Source: Pseudomonas atagonensis (lineage in GTDB: Bacteria; Pseudomonadota; Gammaproteobacteria; Pseudomonadales; Pseudomonadaceae). Taken from it: a stretch of DNA of 64,000 nt. Every line of letters starts with the position of its first letter. Position 1 is the first letter of the stretch. Shown here piece after piece: positions 33,264 through 41,724 of this stretch. The notes under the pieces were generated by a model that was not told where the DNA came from, searched no databases, and worked only from the letters and a program-made list of their open reading frames with translations. The stretch spans positions 124,001 to 188,000 of the forward strand of contig NZ_VXCA01000025.1 in NCBI RefSeq assembly GCF_011369485.1. Direction: 5' to 3'. Made by a program: the position numbers and the translations under genes.

Positions 33264-34070
33264 TTATTGCGCCCAACGCAGTTGCGTAGGCAGGGGTGAA
33301 ACAGGTTCCGGCTCCGGCGGTTCGCCAGGCAGGGACAAAACACGGTTGAGCACTTCGGTTTCCAGCGCCGCCAGCCGGTGCGATCCGCGTACTCGCGGGC
33401 GTGGCAGCTCCACAGGCAGATCGAGACCGACTTCGCCGTCCTCGATCAGAATCACCCGGTCGGCAATCGCCACCGCTTCGCTGACGTCGTGGGTCACCAG
33501 CAGCACGGTGAAACCGTGTTGCTGCCAAAGACGTTCGATCAGTTGCTGCATTTCAATGCGGGTCAGCGCATCCAGTGCGCCGAGCGGTTCGTCGAGCAAC
33601 AGCAGACGCGGCTGATGGATCAACGCCCGGGCCAGCGCGACACGCTGCTTTTGACCGCCGGACAACGCCGCCGGCCATTCATTGGCGCGGTCGGCCAGAC
33701 CGACCGCTTCCAATGCGTCCAGTGCTTGCGGACGCCAGTTGCCCTTGAGGCCGAGACCGACGTTGTCGATGATCCTTTTCCACGGCAGCAGCCGCGCTTC
33801 CTGGAACATCAATCGGGTGTCTTCCCGCGCATCGCTGAGCGGCGCGGCGCCGGCCAGCAAGTCGCCGCCAGTCGGCTGGTCGAGGCCGGCAAGCAAGCGC
33901 AGCAATGTACTTTTGCCGCAGCCACTGCGCCCGACCACGGCGACGAACTGCCCCGCCGGAATGTGCAGATCGATATCGCGCAGCACTTGCCGCGCGCCGA
34001 AGGTTTTCTGCAGATTGCGCACCGCCAGCGGAATCCCGCGTAGCAGACGTGGAGGTTGTTGAGCGGTCAT
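33264..34070 (-). CDS. ssuB: Aliphatic sulfonate ABC transporter ATPase SsuB
   Basis: A 268-residue ATPase with Walker A VVGRSGCGKSTLLRLLAG, Q-loop FQEARLLPWK, signature LSGGQKQRVALARALIHQ, Walker B LLLLDEPLGALDALTR and switch LLVTHDVSEAVAIAD. The FQEARLLPW segment is typical of the nitrate/sulfonate/taurine branch. ATG 34070 overlaps the ssuC stop by 4 bases (ATGA). The longer frame would enter ssuC. It energises import of alkanesulfonates through SsuC. Confidence 0.94.
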   Translation of the reverse strand: MTAQQPPRLLRGIPLAVRNLQKTFGARQVLRDIDLHIPAGQFVAVVGRSGCGKSTLLRLLAGLDQPTGGDLLAGAAPLSDAREDTRLMFQEARLLPWKRIIDNVGLGLKGNWRPQALDALEAVGLADRANEWPAALSGGQKQRVALARALIHQPRLLLLDEPLGALDALTRIEMQQLIERLWQQHGFTVLLVTHDVSEAVAIADRVILIEDGEVGLDLPVELPRPRVRGSHRLAALETEVLNRVLSLPGEPPEPEPVSPLPTQLRWAQ

Positions 34071-34849
34071 GCCGCACCTCCTTTGGCAACCTGATAGGCC
34101 GGATGCCAGCGCAACCACACGCGTTCAAGTCCGCGAGCCGCGAGGTCAGCGAGCTTGCCCAACACCGCATAAAGCAGGATCGCCAGCACCACCACGTCGG
34201 TCTGCAAAAACTCCCGGGCGTTCATCGCCAGGTAGCCGATGCCGGAACTGGCCGAGATGGTTTCCGCGACGATCAGCGTCAGCCACATAAAGCCCAGTGC
34301 GAAGCGCACGCCGACCAGAATCGAAGGCAGCGCACCCGGCAGAATCACCTGCCAGAACAGGCTGAAACCGCTCAAACCATAACTGCGCGCCATCTCCACC
34401 AGCGCCGGGTCGACGTTGCGAATGCCGTGATAAGTGTTGAGGTAGATCGGGAACAACGTCCCCAGCGCCACCAGAAAAATCTTCGCCGACTCGTCGATGC
34501 CGAACCACAGAATCACCAGCGGGATCAGCGCCAGATGCGGCACGTTGCGGATCATCTGCACCGAGCTGTCGAGCAGGCGCTCGCCCCACTTCGACAGGCC
34601 AGTGATGAAACCCAGCGCCAGACCAATGCTGCCACCGATGGTGAAGCCCAGCGCCGCGCGCCAGCCGCTGATCGCCAGGTGCGTCCAGATTTCACCGCTG
34701 CGCACCAGGCTTACGCCGGCCTCGATCACCGCCACCGGCGCCGGCAGAATCCGCGTCGACAACCAACCCGCCGACACCGACAACTGCCACACCGCCAGCA
34801 ACAACACCGGCAACGCCCAGGGCGCGAGGCTGTGGATAATCTTCTTCAT
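34067..34849 (-). CDS. ssuC: Aliphatic sulfonate ABC transporter permease SsuC
   Basis: A 260-residue permease with six predicted helices. The first is WALPVLLLAVWQLSVSAGWL, and the EAA-type loop is MARSYGLSGFSLFWQVILPG, then ALPSILVGVRFALGFMWLTL. It forms the channel of the sulfonate importer with SsuB and SsuA. It is 8 bases after ssuD and overlaps ssuB. Confidence 0.94.
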   Translation of the reverse strand: MKKIIHSLAPWALPVLLLAVWQLSVSAGWLSTRILPAPVAVIEAGVSLVRSGEIWTHLAISGWRAALGFTIGGSIGLALGFITGLSKWGERLLDSSVQMIRNVPHLALIPLVILWFGIDESAKIFLVALGTLFPIYLNTYHGIRNVDPALVEMARSYGLSGFSLFWQVILPGALPSILVGVRFALGFMWLTLIVAETISASSGIGYLAMNAREFLQTDVVVLAILLYAVLGKLADLAARGLERVWLRWHPAYQVAKGGAA

Positions 34850-34857
34850 GGCGCGCC

Positions 34858-36006
34858 TCAGCTCTGCGACGCGGCTTTGGGAAGAATGTCGTTGGCGACC
34901 ATCTCGCCGAACGGGCTGACATAACCGGCGCTTTTCGGCAGTTCCGGGCGTTCGATATCGAGGTGCGGGAACAGCAGTTCAGCGACGCGATACGACTCTT
35001 CGAGGTGTGGATAACCGGAAAAGATGAAGGTGTCGATGCCCAGATCGGCGTATTCCTTGACGCGCGCCGCCACGGTCGGGCCATCGCCGACCAGCGCCGT
35101 CCCGGCACCGCCGCGCACCAGACCAACGCCGGCCCAGAGGTTCGGGCTGACTTCGAGGTTGTCGCGGCTGCCACCGTGCAGTGCGGCCATGCGTTGCTGG
35201 CCGACCGAATCGAAACGCGCCAGCGAGGCTTGCGCACGCTTGATGGTGTCGTCATCCAGATGCGAGATCAGGCGATCCGCCGCTTGCCAGGCTTCGGCGT
35301 TGGTTTCACGGACGATCACATGCAGACGGATGCCGAAGCGCACGGTGCGACCGAGCTTGGCGGCTTTGGCGCGCACCTGTTCGATCTTCTCCGCCACCGC
35401 CGCTGGCGGCTCGCCCCAGGTCAGGACCATTTCCACTTGTTCGGCCGCCAGATCCTGCGCCGCTTCCGATGAGCCACCGAAGTACAGCGGCGGACGCGGT
35501 TGCTGGATCGGCGGATAGAGCAATTTGGCGCCCTTCACGCTGATGTGCTGACCGTCGTAATCAACGGTTTCGCCTTCCAGCACACGACGCCAGATGCGGG
35601 TGAATTCCACCGAGGCCTGATAGCGTTCTTCGTGGCTGAGGAACAGACCGTCACCGGCCAATTCTTCAGGATCACCACCGGTCACCAGATTGAACAGTGC
35701 ACGACCGCCAGACAGACGATCCAGCGTGGCTGCCTGTCGCGCCGCCACCGTCGGGGAAATGATCCCGGGGCGTAGGGCGACAAGGAATTTCAGCCGCTGG
35801 GTCACCGGGATCAGTGATGCCGCGACCAGCCACGAGTCTTCGCAGGAGCGGCCGGTAGGAATCAGCACACCACCGAAACCCAGACGATCCGCCGCTTGCG
35901 CGACCTGTTGCAGATAACCGTGGTCAACGGCGCGGGCGCCTTCGGCGGTGCCAAGGTAATGGCCGTCGCCGTGGGTAGGCAGGAACCAGAAGATATTGAG
36001 GCTCAT
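34858..36006 (-). CDS. ssuD: FMNH2-dependent alkanesulfonate monooxygenase SsuD
   Basis: A 382-residue bacterial luciferase-family monooxygenase that cleaves C-S bonds of C2-C10 alkanesulfonates to an aldehyde and sulfite, using FMNH2 supplied by SsuE. Start MSLNIFWFLPTHGDGHYLGT; then AADRLGFGGVLIPTGRSCED; RPGIISPTVAARQAATLDRL; NLVTGGDPEELAGDG. These match E. coli SsuD over its full length. Cytosolic. 25 bases after ssuA in the operon. Confidence 0.96.
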   Translation of the reverse strand: MSLNIFWFLPTHGDGHYLGTAEGARAVDHGYLQQVAQAADRLGFGGVLIPTGRSCEDSWLVAASLIPVTQRLKFLVALRPGIISPTVAARQAATLDRLSGGRALFNLVTGGDPEELAGDGLFLSHEERYQASVEFTRIWRRVLEGETVDYDGQHISVKGAKLLYPPIQQPRPPLYFGGSSEAAQDLAAEQVEMVLTWGEPPAAVAEKIEQVRAKAAKLGRTVRFGIRLHVIVRETNAEAWQAADRLISHLDDDTIKRAQASLARFDSVGQQRMAALHGGSRDNLEVSPNLWAGVGLVRGGAGTALVGDGPTVAARVKEYADLGIDTFIFSGYPHLEESYRVAELLFPHLDIERPELPKSAGYVSPFGEMVANDILPKAASQS

Positions 36007-36031
36007 GGAGTGGTCTCCTTGGGGATTCGAA

Positions 36032-36997
36032 TTACTGCGCTTTAGCCACAGCGGCCGGTGGTGTCCAGATCACATCCTTGATGCTCAGCGGCTTGGGAAT
36101 CAGCTTGAGCTGGAAGAACGTGTCAGCGATTTTCTGTTGTGCGGCGACTACTTCCGGCGTCAGGAACAGCGCGCCGTAACCCTGGCGTTTCACCGAGGTC
36201 AGCGTGATGTCCGCCGGCAGGCCGAGCAGTGGCGCAACTTGTTGAGTCACATCTTCAGGATTGGCTTTCGACCACTCACCCACCGCGCGCACTTCCTCGA
36301 CAAGGGTCTTGATGACCTCGGGATTTTTCTGTGCGTAAGGCTTGGTCGCGAGATAGAACTGGTGGTTGTCGACGATGCCTTTGCCGTCACGCAGGGTGTG
36401 CGCTTGCAGTTGTTGCTCGGCGGCCGCCTGGTACGGATCCCAGATGACCCAGGCATCGACGCTGCCACGTTCGAACGCGGCGCGGGCATCGGCCGGCGGC
36501 AGGAATACGGTTTGAATGTCGGAGTACTTGAGGCCGGCGTCTTCCAGCGCACGCACCAGCAGGTAGTGGACGTTGGAGCCCTTGTTCAGCGCGACTTTCT
36601 TGCCCTTGAGATCCGCCACCGATTTGATCGGCGAATCTTTCGGCACGAGGATCGCTTCGCTGTTCGGCGCTGGCGGCTCGTAGGCCACGTAGAGCAGATC
36701 GGCACCGGCCGCCTGAGCGAAGACTGGTGGGGTTTCGCCGGTAACGCCGAAGTCGATCGAGCCGACGTTCAGGCCTTCCAGCAGTTGCGGGCCGCCGGGG
36801 AATTCAGTCCATTGCACGTCCACGCCTTGGGCGGCCAGACGTTTTTCCAACGTCCCTTTGGCTTTGAGCAGCACCAGCGTGCCGTATTTCTGATAACCGA
36901 TCCGCAATGTCTCGGCTTGAGCTTGAGTGATGGCGCCGAAGGTGACAGCCGCAGCAAACAGAGCGACCAGACCACGACGCAAAAATACAGTGCGCAT
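36032..36997 (-). CDS. ssuA: Sulfonate-binding periplasmic protein SsuA
   Basis: A 321-residue binding protein with signal peptide MRTVFLRRGLVALFAAAVTF, then GAITQAQA, and mature ETLRIGYQKYGTLVLLKAKG. Core segments QWTEFPGGPQLLEGLNVGSI and TGETPPVFAQAAGADLLYVA belong to the NrtA/SsuA/TauA family. ATG 36997 has an AAAGGAGAGC ribosome site; the twelve earlier codons are not needed. It delivers alkanesulfonates to SsuC. Confidence 0.95.
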   Translation of the reverse strand: MRTVFLRRGLVALFAAAVTFGAITQAQAETLRIGYQKYGTLVLLKAKGTLEKRLAAQGVDVQWTEFPGGPQLLEGLNVGSIDFGVTGETPPVFAQAAGADLLYVAYEPPAPNSEAILVPKDSPIKSVADLKGKKVALNKGSNVHYLLVRALEDAGLKYSDIQTVFLPPADARAAFERGSVDAWVIWDPYQAAAEQQLQAHTLRDGKGIVDNHQFYLATKPYAQKNPEVIKTLVEEVRAVGEWSKANPEDVTQQVAPLLGLPADITLTSVKRQGYGALFLTPEVVAAQQKIADTFFQLKLIPKPLSIKDVIWTPPAAVAKAQ

Positions 36998-37086
36998 AGC
37001 GCTCTCCTTTTTGCTGTTGGGTTTTGGCTGCACCTGCTTGCCCGTTGGCGGGCGAGTAAGGCCAGTACTTCAAGTTTCGGTGAGAC

Positions 37087-37680
37087 TTAAATGCTCCAGC
37101 GAGCACTCAACAAACGTTCATTCAACAAGCCCGGTTCCAGCGGTTTCGGCCGACGGGCCATCGCGCCGACAAACTGATCCAGCGCTTCGTGCAGACGCTG
37201 CTCCAGTGCCGGCGCCAGTTGCGCGGCGGCACTGCCTTCGCCGTAAGCGATCTGGCTGTCCTCGGCAAAAATCCCCTGGAGCATTTCCTGAGCCTTCAAC
37301 GCCGACAACACTGGCTTGAGCGCGTAATCGACTACCAGCATGTGGGCGATGCTTCCACCAGTAGCCATCGGCAAGACAATCTTGTGGTTCAGGGCGCGCT
37401 CGGGCAGCAGATCCAGCAAGGTCTTCAGGGCGCCGGAGAACGACGCTTTGTAAACCGGCGTGGCGATCAGCAGGCCGTCGGCGTTTTCGATCTGTTGCAG
37501 CAGGTCGAGCACTTTCGGGCTGTCGAAGCGGGCGTGGAGTAGATCCTCGGCCGGGAAGTCCCGCACCTGATAACTCACCACTTCCACTCCTTGCGCCTGC
37601 AACCAGCGTTGCGAGCGCTCCAGCAGCACCCCGGAACGGGAGCGCAGGCTGGGACTGCCACCGAGTGAGACGACCAACAT
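37087..37680 (-). CDS. ssuE: NAD(P)H-dependent FMN reductase SsuE
   Basis: A 197-residue flavodoxin-fold reductase: MLVVSLGGSPSLRSRSGVLL (flavin phosphate loop) and GLLIATPVYKASFSGALKTL, then LDLLPERALNHK. It reduces FMN for SsuD. First gene of ssuEADCBF, 89 bases before ssuA; a small stem (GCCCG-ttgg-CGGGC) lies in that gap. An AT-rich box about 80-115 bases upstream of the start is the likely control region. Confidence 0.95.
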   Translation of the reverse strand: MLVVSLGGSPSLRSRSGVLLERSQRWLQAQGVEVVSYQVRDFPAEDLLHARFDSPKVLDLLQQIENADGLLIATPVYKASFSGALKTLLDLLPERALNHKIVLPMATGGSIAHMLVVDYALKPVLSALKAQEMLQGIFAEDSQIAYGEGSAAAQLAPALEQRLHEALDQFVGAMARRPKPLEPGLLNERLLSARWSI

Positions 37681-37756
37681 TCAGACAATTCCTTAAGCGT
37701 TACAGGCGATTCGCGGGTTGCGATCTCGCTTCGATGGGAGTGACCTTACCAGCTGA

Positions 37757-37797
37757 TTTATATATCCATAAATCATATTTATTCATTTGGTTATACG
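37757..37797 (-). promoter_or_regulatory. AT-rich box upstream of ssuE
   Basis: A 40-base stretch with only scattered G/C lies 77-117 bases before the ssuE start. It contains TTTATTCATT (37778-37787), which also occurs exactly at 40480-40489 between the porin and tauA, and AAATCAT/ATTTAT half-sites. A candidate site for a sulfur-limitation activator such as CysB; inference only. The rest of the 37681-38004 gap holds only the REP pair. Confidence 0.5.
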
Positions 37798-37902
37798 ATT
37801 AAGAGATATGCGAGCCGCGTTTTCCCGGACGAAAAAAAGGCCGTCGAAACGGCCTGAAATCCCCTGCTTAGTGGTTCTGAATTCTGTGTCGCTCAAGCCG
37901 AC

Positions 37903-37974
37903 GCCTTCGCGAGCAAGCCCGCTCCCACAGGGGAACGCATTCCAGAATGTGGGAGCGGGCTTGCTCGCGAAAGC
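37903..37974. repeat. Paired REP palindrome (GCGAGCAAGC family)
   Basis: cgccttcgcgagcaagcccg with ctcccac is mirrored by gtgggagcgggcttgctcgc at 37949-37968. It separates lsfA from the ssuE promoter. Confidence 0.85.
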
Positions 37975-38004
37975 GGTGGTGACTACACCGCAAAATTTAC
38001 GGAT

Positions 38005-38643
38005 TCACTTGTTCGGCTGTGGGGTGAGGCGCAGATAAGGCTTCACTGCGCGGTAGCCCTTCGGAAAGCGTTGCTTGATTTCGTCTTCGTCCTTGAGCGA
38101 CGGCACGATCACCACCTCGTCACCGTCCTGCCAGTTGGCCGGGGTGGCCACTTTGTAGTTGTCGGTGAGCTGCAGCGAATCGATCACCCGCAGAATCTCG
38201 TGGAAATTGCGCCCGGTGCTCGCCGGGTAGGTGATGGTCAGGCGGATTTTTTTGTTCGGATCGATCACGAACAAAGAACGCACGGTCAGTGTGTCGTTGG
38301 CGTTCGGGTGGATCAGGTCGTACAAATCCGAGACTTTACGATCAGCATCGGCCAGGATCGGGAAGTTGACGATTGTGCTCTGGGTTTCGTTGATGTCTTC
38401 GATCCACTTGTGGTGCGAATCCACCGGGTCGACCGACAGCGCGATGGCCTTGACGCCGCGCTTGCTGAACTCATCCTTGAGCTTGGCGGTGAAGCCCAGC
38501 TCGGTGGTGCACACCGGGGTGAAGTCCGCCGGGTGGGAGAACAGCACGCCCCAGCTATCGCCCAGCCACTCGTGGAAACGAATCTTGCCGGCGCTGGAAT
38601 CCTGTTCGAAATCGGGGGCGATGTCGCCGAGTCTGAGGCTCAT
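38005..38643 (-). CDS. lsfA: 1-Cys peroxiredoxin LsfA (Prx6 type)
   Basis: A 212-residue peroxiredoxin. The peroxidatic Cys45 lies in FSHPADFTPVCTTELGFTAK. The long C-terminal domain (VATPANWQDGDEVVIVPSLK, then DEDEIKQRFP) marks the Prx6/1-Cys group. In Pseudomonas, LsfA is made in sulfate starvation and protects against peroxides. Its place beside ssu agrees with that. Ribosome site AGGAG precedes ATG 38643. Cytosolic. Confidence 0.93.
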   Translation of the reverse strand: MSLRLGDIAPDFEQDSSAGKIRFHEWLGDSWGVLFSHPADFTPVCTTELGFTAKLKDEFSKRGVKAIALSVDPVDSHHKWIEDINETQSTIVNFPILADADRKVSDLYDLIHPNANDTLTVRSLFVIDPNKKIRLTITYPASTGRNFHEILRVIDSLQLTDNYKVATPANWQDGDEVVIVPSLKDEDEIKQRFPKGYRAVKPYLRLTPQPNK

Positions 38644-38702
38644 GGTGCTGCTCCTGATGAGTTGTTGGAGACCTCAACTGTAGCTCGGGTTTTGCCATCA
38701 TG

Positions 38703-38750
38703 AAAAAGAATAAATAAATAGATATTTAGATCTATAAAGAATATTAAACA
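38703..38750 (-). promoter_or_regulatory. AT-rich box upstream of lsfA, with weak sigma-54-like element
   Basis: Read towards lsfA, the box contains TTTATTTATTCTTTTT (38703-38718), 15 of 16 bases identical to 40480-40495. Just downstream, the reverse strand at 38683-38697 reads TGGCAAAACCCGAGC, with the GG-N10-GC spacing of a -24/-12 promoter, though the -12 part is a poor match. The box suggests shared control with the porin/tauA pair. Confidence 0.45.
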
Positions 38751-38875
38751 TCTGTTCACTGGACGCTCGGCGCCATCGCGACGAACATCGGTCGCAAGGT
38801 TCGAGAAGGCCTTGAGTTGCTGCAAAGAGGGAAATTCGGGGAGGACTTACGGGGGTGAGTCTGACTCGAAAACGC

Positions 38876-38915
38876 AAAAGCCCCGTCCGGCGCGATGCCG
38901 GACGGGGCTTTTTTT
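38876..38915 (-). terminator. Terminator after the OprD-type porin gene
   Basis: aaaagccccgtccgg and ccggacggggctttttt arms with a 7-base loop, 22 bases beyond the porin stop. A/T runs on both sides make it bidirectional. Confidence 0.85.
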
Positions 38916-38936
38916 ACATCAGATACTTGAGCGCTA

Positions 38937-40292
38937 TTACAGCAGCGGGATCGAGTAGCTGAGGATCAGACGGTTTTCATCCTGGTCGCGAACGCCCGGA
39001 ATGTTGGTACGCCAGGTGGCGTTTTTCCACATGAAGCCGACGTTCTTCAACGGGCCTTCCGGTACGACATAACCTACGGTCAGGTCGCGCTCCCACTCGG
39101 AAGCGTTGTTAACGGTCTGCACACCACGGGCGTTGACGGTATCGATGTCATCACCGTGCAGGTAAACCAAGCCAGCGGTCAGGCCAGGTACGCCGACCTT
39201 GGCGAAGTCATACGAGTAGCGTGCCTGCCAGGTTTTTTCGCCAGCACGACCGAACTTCTGGATTTGCATGTCGGTGATGGTGTAGTTCGACGAACCGTCG
39301 CCTTGGTTGAGCCAAGGGAAGTCGCTGCTGCCGTTGGAAACCTGGTAGCCGCCACCGAAGGTATGACCTTCAACGGTGTACAGGAACAGACCGCTGTACA
39401 GATTGTTGTCGACTTTGCCTTTACCACTTGGCATGCCGGTGTAGTTACCAGTGCTGTAATAAGCCGGCGTGTTGGAGTTGGCGCCATCGTCCGAGCTGTT
39501 GAAGTAGCGGAAGTCGGACTTCAGCACGCCCGGGCCGATTGCCCAGTTGTGAACCAGACCCAGGAAGTGTTGCTTGTAGAAATCTTCCAGGTTGCCGTAG
39601 TAATACTGGGCAGTCAGGTCTTTGGTGATCTTGTAGTCACCACCGGCGTAGATGAACTTGTTGCTATTAGCGCTACGCGGGGCCGCGCCGTTAATAGACA
39701 GGTTCTCGTTGTTGCTGGAGTTACGACCTTTCACAGCTTCGATCTGACCACCGACCAGAGTCAGGTCCTTGATCTCGCCGGAAGTGATCTGGCCACCTTG
39801 CCAGGTTTGTGGCAGCAGACGGCCGTCGTTGGTCACGATAACCGGGTTTTTCGGCTGCAGGGTACCCAGCTTCAGTTCAGTCTGGGAGATCTTGGCTTTG
39901 GCAGTCAGACCCAGGCTGGAGAAGTTATCGACCGCTTGGCCATTGGATTCGCTTGGAAAAACAGTGCCGCCGTAACCGGTACCAGGGCTGCCGTTAGCCG
40001 CAACGTTACCGTTGGTGCCACCGCCCGAGTCCAGACGTACGCCCAGCAGGCCGATAGCGTCGATACCAAAACCGACGGTGCCTTGGGTGTACCCGGAAAT
40101 GAAGCGCAGATCGAAGCCTTGGCCCCATTCTTCGTTGCGGCTCGGTTCGGCAGTGCCGCTACGGTTATCAGTGTTGATGTAGAAGTTACGCAGCCCCAAA
40201 GTAGCCTTGCTGTCTTCGATGAAACCGGCGGCGCCTGCCTGCTGCGCCATAACCCCTACGGCCACAGCCAGGGCCAAGGTGGACTTGTTCAT
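38937..40292 (-). CDS. OprD family outer-membrane porin
   Basis: A 451-residue porin with signal peptide (MNKSTLALAVAVGVMAQQAG, then AAG) and the OprD hallmark start of the mature chain, FIEDSKATLGLRNFYINTDN. It has many alternating strands (KTWQARYSYDFAKVGVPGLT) and ends in a C-terminal Leu-rich strand (NRLILSYSIPLL). OprD channels take up small organic acids, amino acids or similar solutes; which one is not readable. Its position between lsfA and a TauA-like protein, and the shared AT box, suggest an organosulfur substrate, which is inference. Strong terminator downstream. Confidence 0.92.
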   Translation of the reverse strand: MNKSTLALAVAVGVMAQQAGAAGFIEDSKATLGLRNFYINTDNRSGTAEPSRNEEWGQGFDLRFISGYTQGTVGFGIDAIGLLGVRLDSGGGTNGNVAANGSPGTGYGGTVFPSESNGQAVDNFSSLGLTAKAKISQTELKLGTLQPKNPVIVTNDGRLLPQTWQGGQITSGEIKDLTLVGGQIEAVKGRNSSNNENLSINGAAPRSANSNKFIYAGGDYKITKDLTAQYYYGNLEDFYKQHFLGLVHNWAIGPGVLKSDFRYFNSSDDGANSNTPAYYSTGNYTGMPSGKGKVDNNLYSGLFLYTVEGHTFGGGYQVSNGSSDFPWLNQGDGSSNYTITDMQIQKFGRAGEKTWQARYSYDFAKVGVPGLTAGLVYLHGDDIDTVNARGVQTVNNASEWERDLTVGYVVPEGPLKNVGFMWKNATWRTNIPGVRDQDENRLILSYSIPLL

Positions 40293-40471
40293 GTAAAGCT
40301 CCTCTCGTTTCTAATTCTTGTATTCCTGGTCCGGGTCGAATGCCTGGATCCTAAGATGCGCGATTAGCGCCAGTTCGTGACTGACAAGTCAATCGTAACT
40401 TTGTGTGTCTACGACCAAGGTCTAATCGCAGTGATTTGGTCCGTGCAGAGTAAAGATTTCCTGATAAACCC

Positions 40472-40530
40472 AAAAAGAATTTATTCATTCTTTTTCATAC
40501 CATTCGGGAATATGGCCATTAAGTGGCCAT
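40472..40530. promoter_or_regulatory. Two perfect inverted repeats in the porin-tauA promoter gap
   Basis: AAAAAGAAT-ttattc-ATTCTTTTT (40472-40495) has 9-base arms. ATGGCCA-ttaag-TGGCCAT (40512-40530) has 7-base arms. They lie mid-way in the 362-base divergent gap 40293-40654. The first shares a 16-mer with the lsfA box. They are likely operator sites for both directions. No other gene or signal was recognised in this gap. Confidence 0.6.
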
Positions 40531-40654
40531 CTGCACCGCGATACAGCGTATCGGCGACTAAGCTCATTCCTAAATGGTATTTGTTAGCCTTTTTTTAGAT
40601 CGATTAGCTTTGGCGCTACCCCAAATCGTCAAACCCTATCGAAAAGGCGACGCC

Positions 40655-41644
40655 ATGATGGCCAAACGCGCACTATCTAGTCAATTTGTTACAGTTTGTG
40701 TATCAGCGCTGATTTCTTTTTCCGCCCACGCCGCCAACCTCACAGTGGGCTATCAGACGGGCATCGACCCCAGCAAAGTCCCGCAGGCCGAGGGTCTCTA
40801 CGAGAAAACCATCGGCGAGAAAATCGACTGGCGCCGTTTCAACAGCGGCCCGGAAGTTGTGACAGCCATCGCTTCCGGCGACGTACAGATCGGTAACCTA
40901 GGCTCCAGCCCGTTGGCGGCTGCCGCCTCGCGCAATCTGCCGATTGTTGCCTTCATCGTCTCGGCGCAGATCAATGCCGCCGAAGCGCTGGTCGTGCGCA
41001 ACGGCAGCGGTATCAACAAGCCCGAAGACCTGATCGGCAAAACCATCGCCACGCCGTTCGTCTCCACCTCCCACTACAGTCTGCTCGGCGCCCTCAAGCA
41101 CTGGGGCCTGGACACCTCGAATGTCAAAGTGGTGAACCTGCAACCGGCGGAAATCGCGGCGGCGTGGAAGCGTGGCGACATTGACGGGGCGTTTGTCTGG
41201 TCGCCGGCCCTGGGCGAAATCCGCAAGACTGGCAAGACCCTGACCGACGCCGCACAGGTCGGCCAATGGGGCGCGCCGACCTTTGAAGTCTGGGTCGCCC
41301 GCAAGGACTTTGCCGAGAAGCATCCTGACGTCGTGGCCAAATTTGCCAAGGTCACGCTGGACGCGTTCGCCGATTACGCCAGCCATAAAGACAGCTGGAC
41401 CGCGGACTCGGCGCCCGTACAAAAAATCGCCAAACTGACCGGTGCCAATGCAGCCGATGTACCGGAATTACTGGCCGGTTCGGCATTCCCGGATGCCAAA
41501 GCACAACAAACCACCGCGCTGCTGGATGGCGGCACGGCGAAGGCGATTGGTGAGACGGCGAAGTTTTTGAAGGAACAGGGCAAGGTTGAAACGGTGCTGC
41601 CGGATTATTCGCCGTACGTCAGCGCGAAATTCATCACCGAATAA
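40655..41644 (+). CDS. TauA-like taurine/sulfonate-binding protein, without transporter partners
   Basis: A 329-residue periplasmic binding protein with signal peptide MMAKRALSSQFVTVCVSALI, then SFSAHA, and mature NLTVGYQTGIDPSKVPQAEG. Segments SGDVQIGNLGSSPLAAAASR, GKTIATPFVSTSHYSLLGAL, KHWGLDTSNVKVVNLQPAEI and AAWKRGDIDGAFVWSPALGE match E. coli TauA closely. The usual tauBCD genes (ATPase, permease, dioxygenase) are not next to it; argA follows on the other strand. It may work with SsuBC or with a distant Tau system. ATG 40655 or the adjacent ATG 40658 follows an AAGGCGA site. Confidence 0.88.
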   Translation: MMAKRALSSQFVTVCVSALISFSAHAANLTVGYQTGIDPSKVPQAEGLYEKTIGEKIDWRRFNSGPEVVTAIASGDVQIGNLGSSPLAAAASRNLPIVAFIVSAQINAAEALVVRNGSGINKPEDLIGKTIATPFVSTSHYSLLGALKHWGLDTSNVKVVNLQPAEIAAAWKRGDIDGAFVWSPALGEIRKTGKTLTDAAQVGQWGAPTFEVWVARKDFAEKHPDVVAKFAKVTLDAFADYASHKDSWTADSAPVQKIAKLTGANAADVPELLAGSAFPDAKAQQTTALLDGGTAKAIGETAKFLKEQGKVETVLPDYSPYVSAKFITE

Positions 41645-41676
41645 CTGCGAAATTCATCACTGGCGGAATGAAAACC

Positions 41677-41707
41677 TGTGGCGAGGGGATTTATCCCCTT
41701 GCCACAA
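41677..41707. repeat. Single REP unit (GTGGCGAGGGG family)
   Basis: ctgtggcgaggggatttatc, then cccttgccaca, a compact palindrome between the convergent tauA-like and argA genes. Confidence 0.75.
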
Positions 41708-41724
41708 AAGCACCTCACCTGTCT

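Noticed and set aside
38683..38697. Sigma-54 promoter for lsfA
   Set aside because: The GG-N10-GC spacing is exact but the -12 element is a poor match, and such spacing is frequent by chance. Kept only as a note in the AT-box entry.
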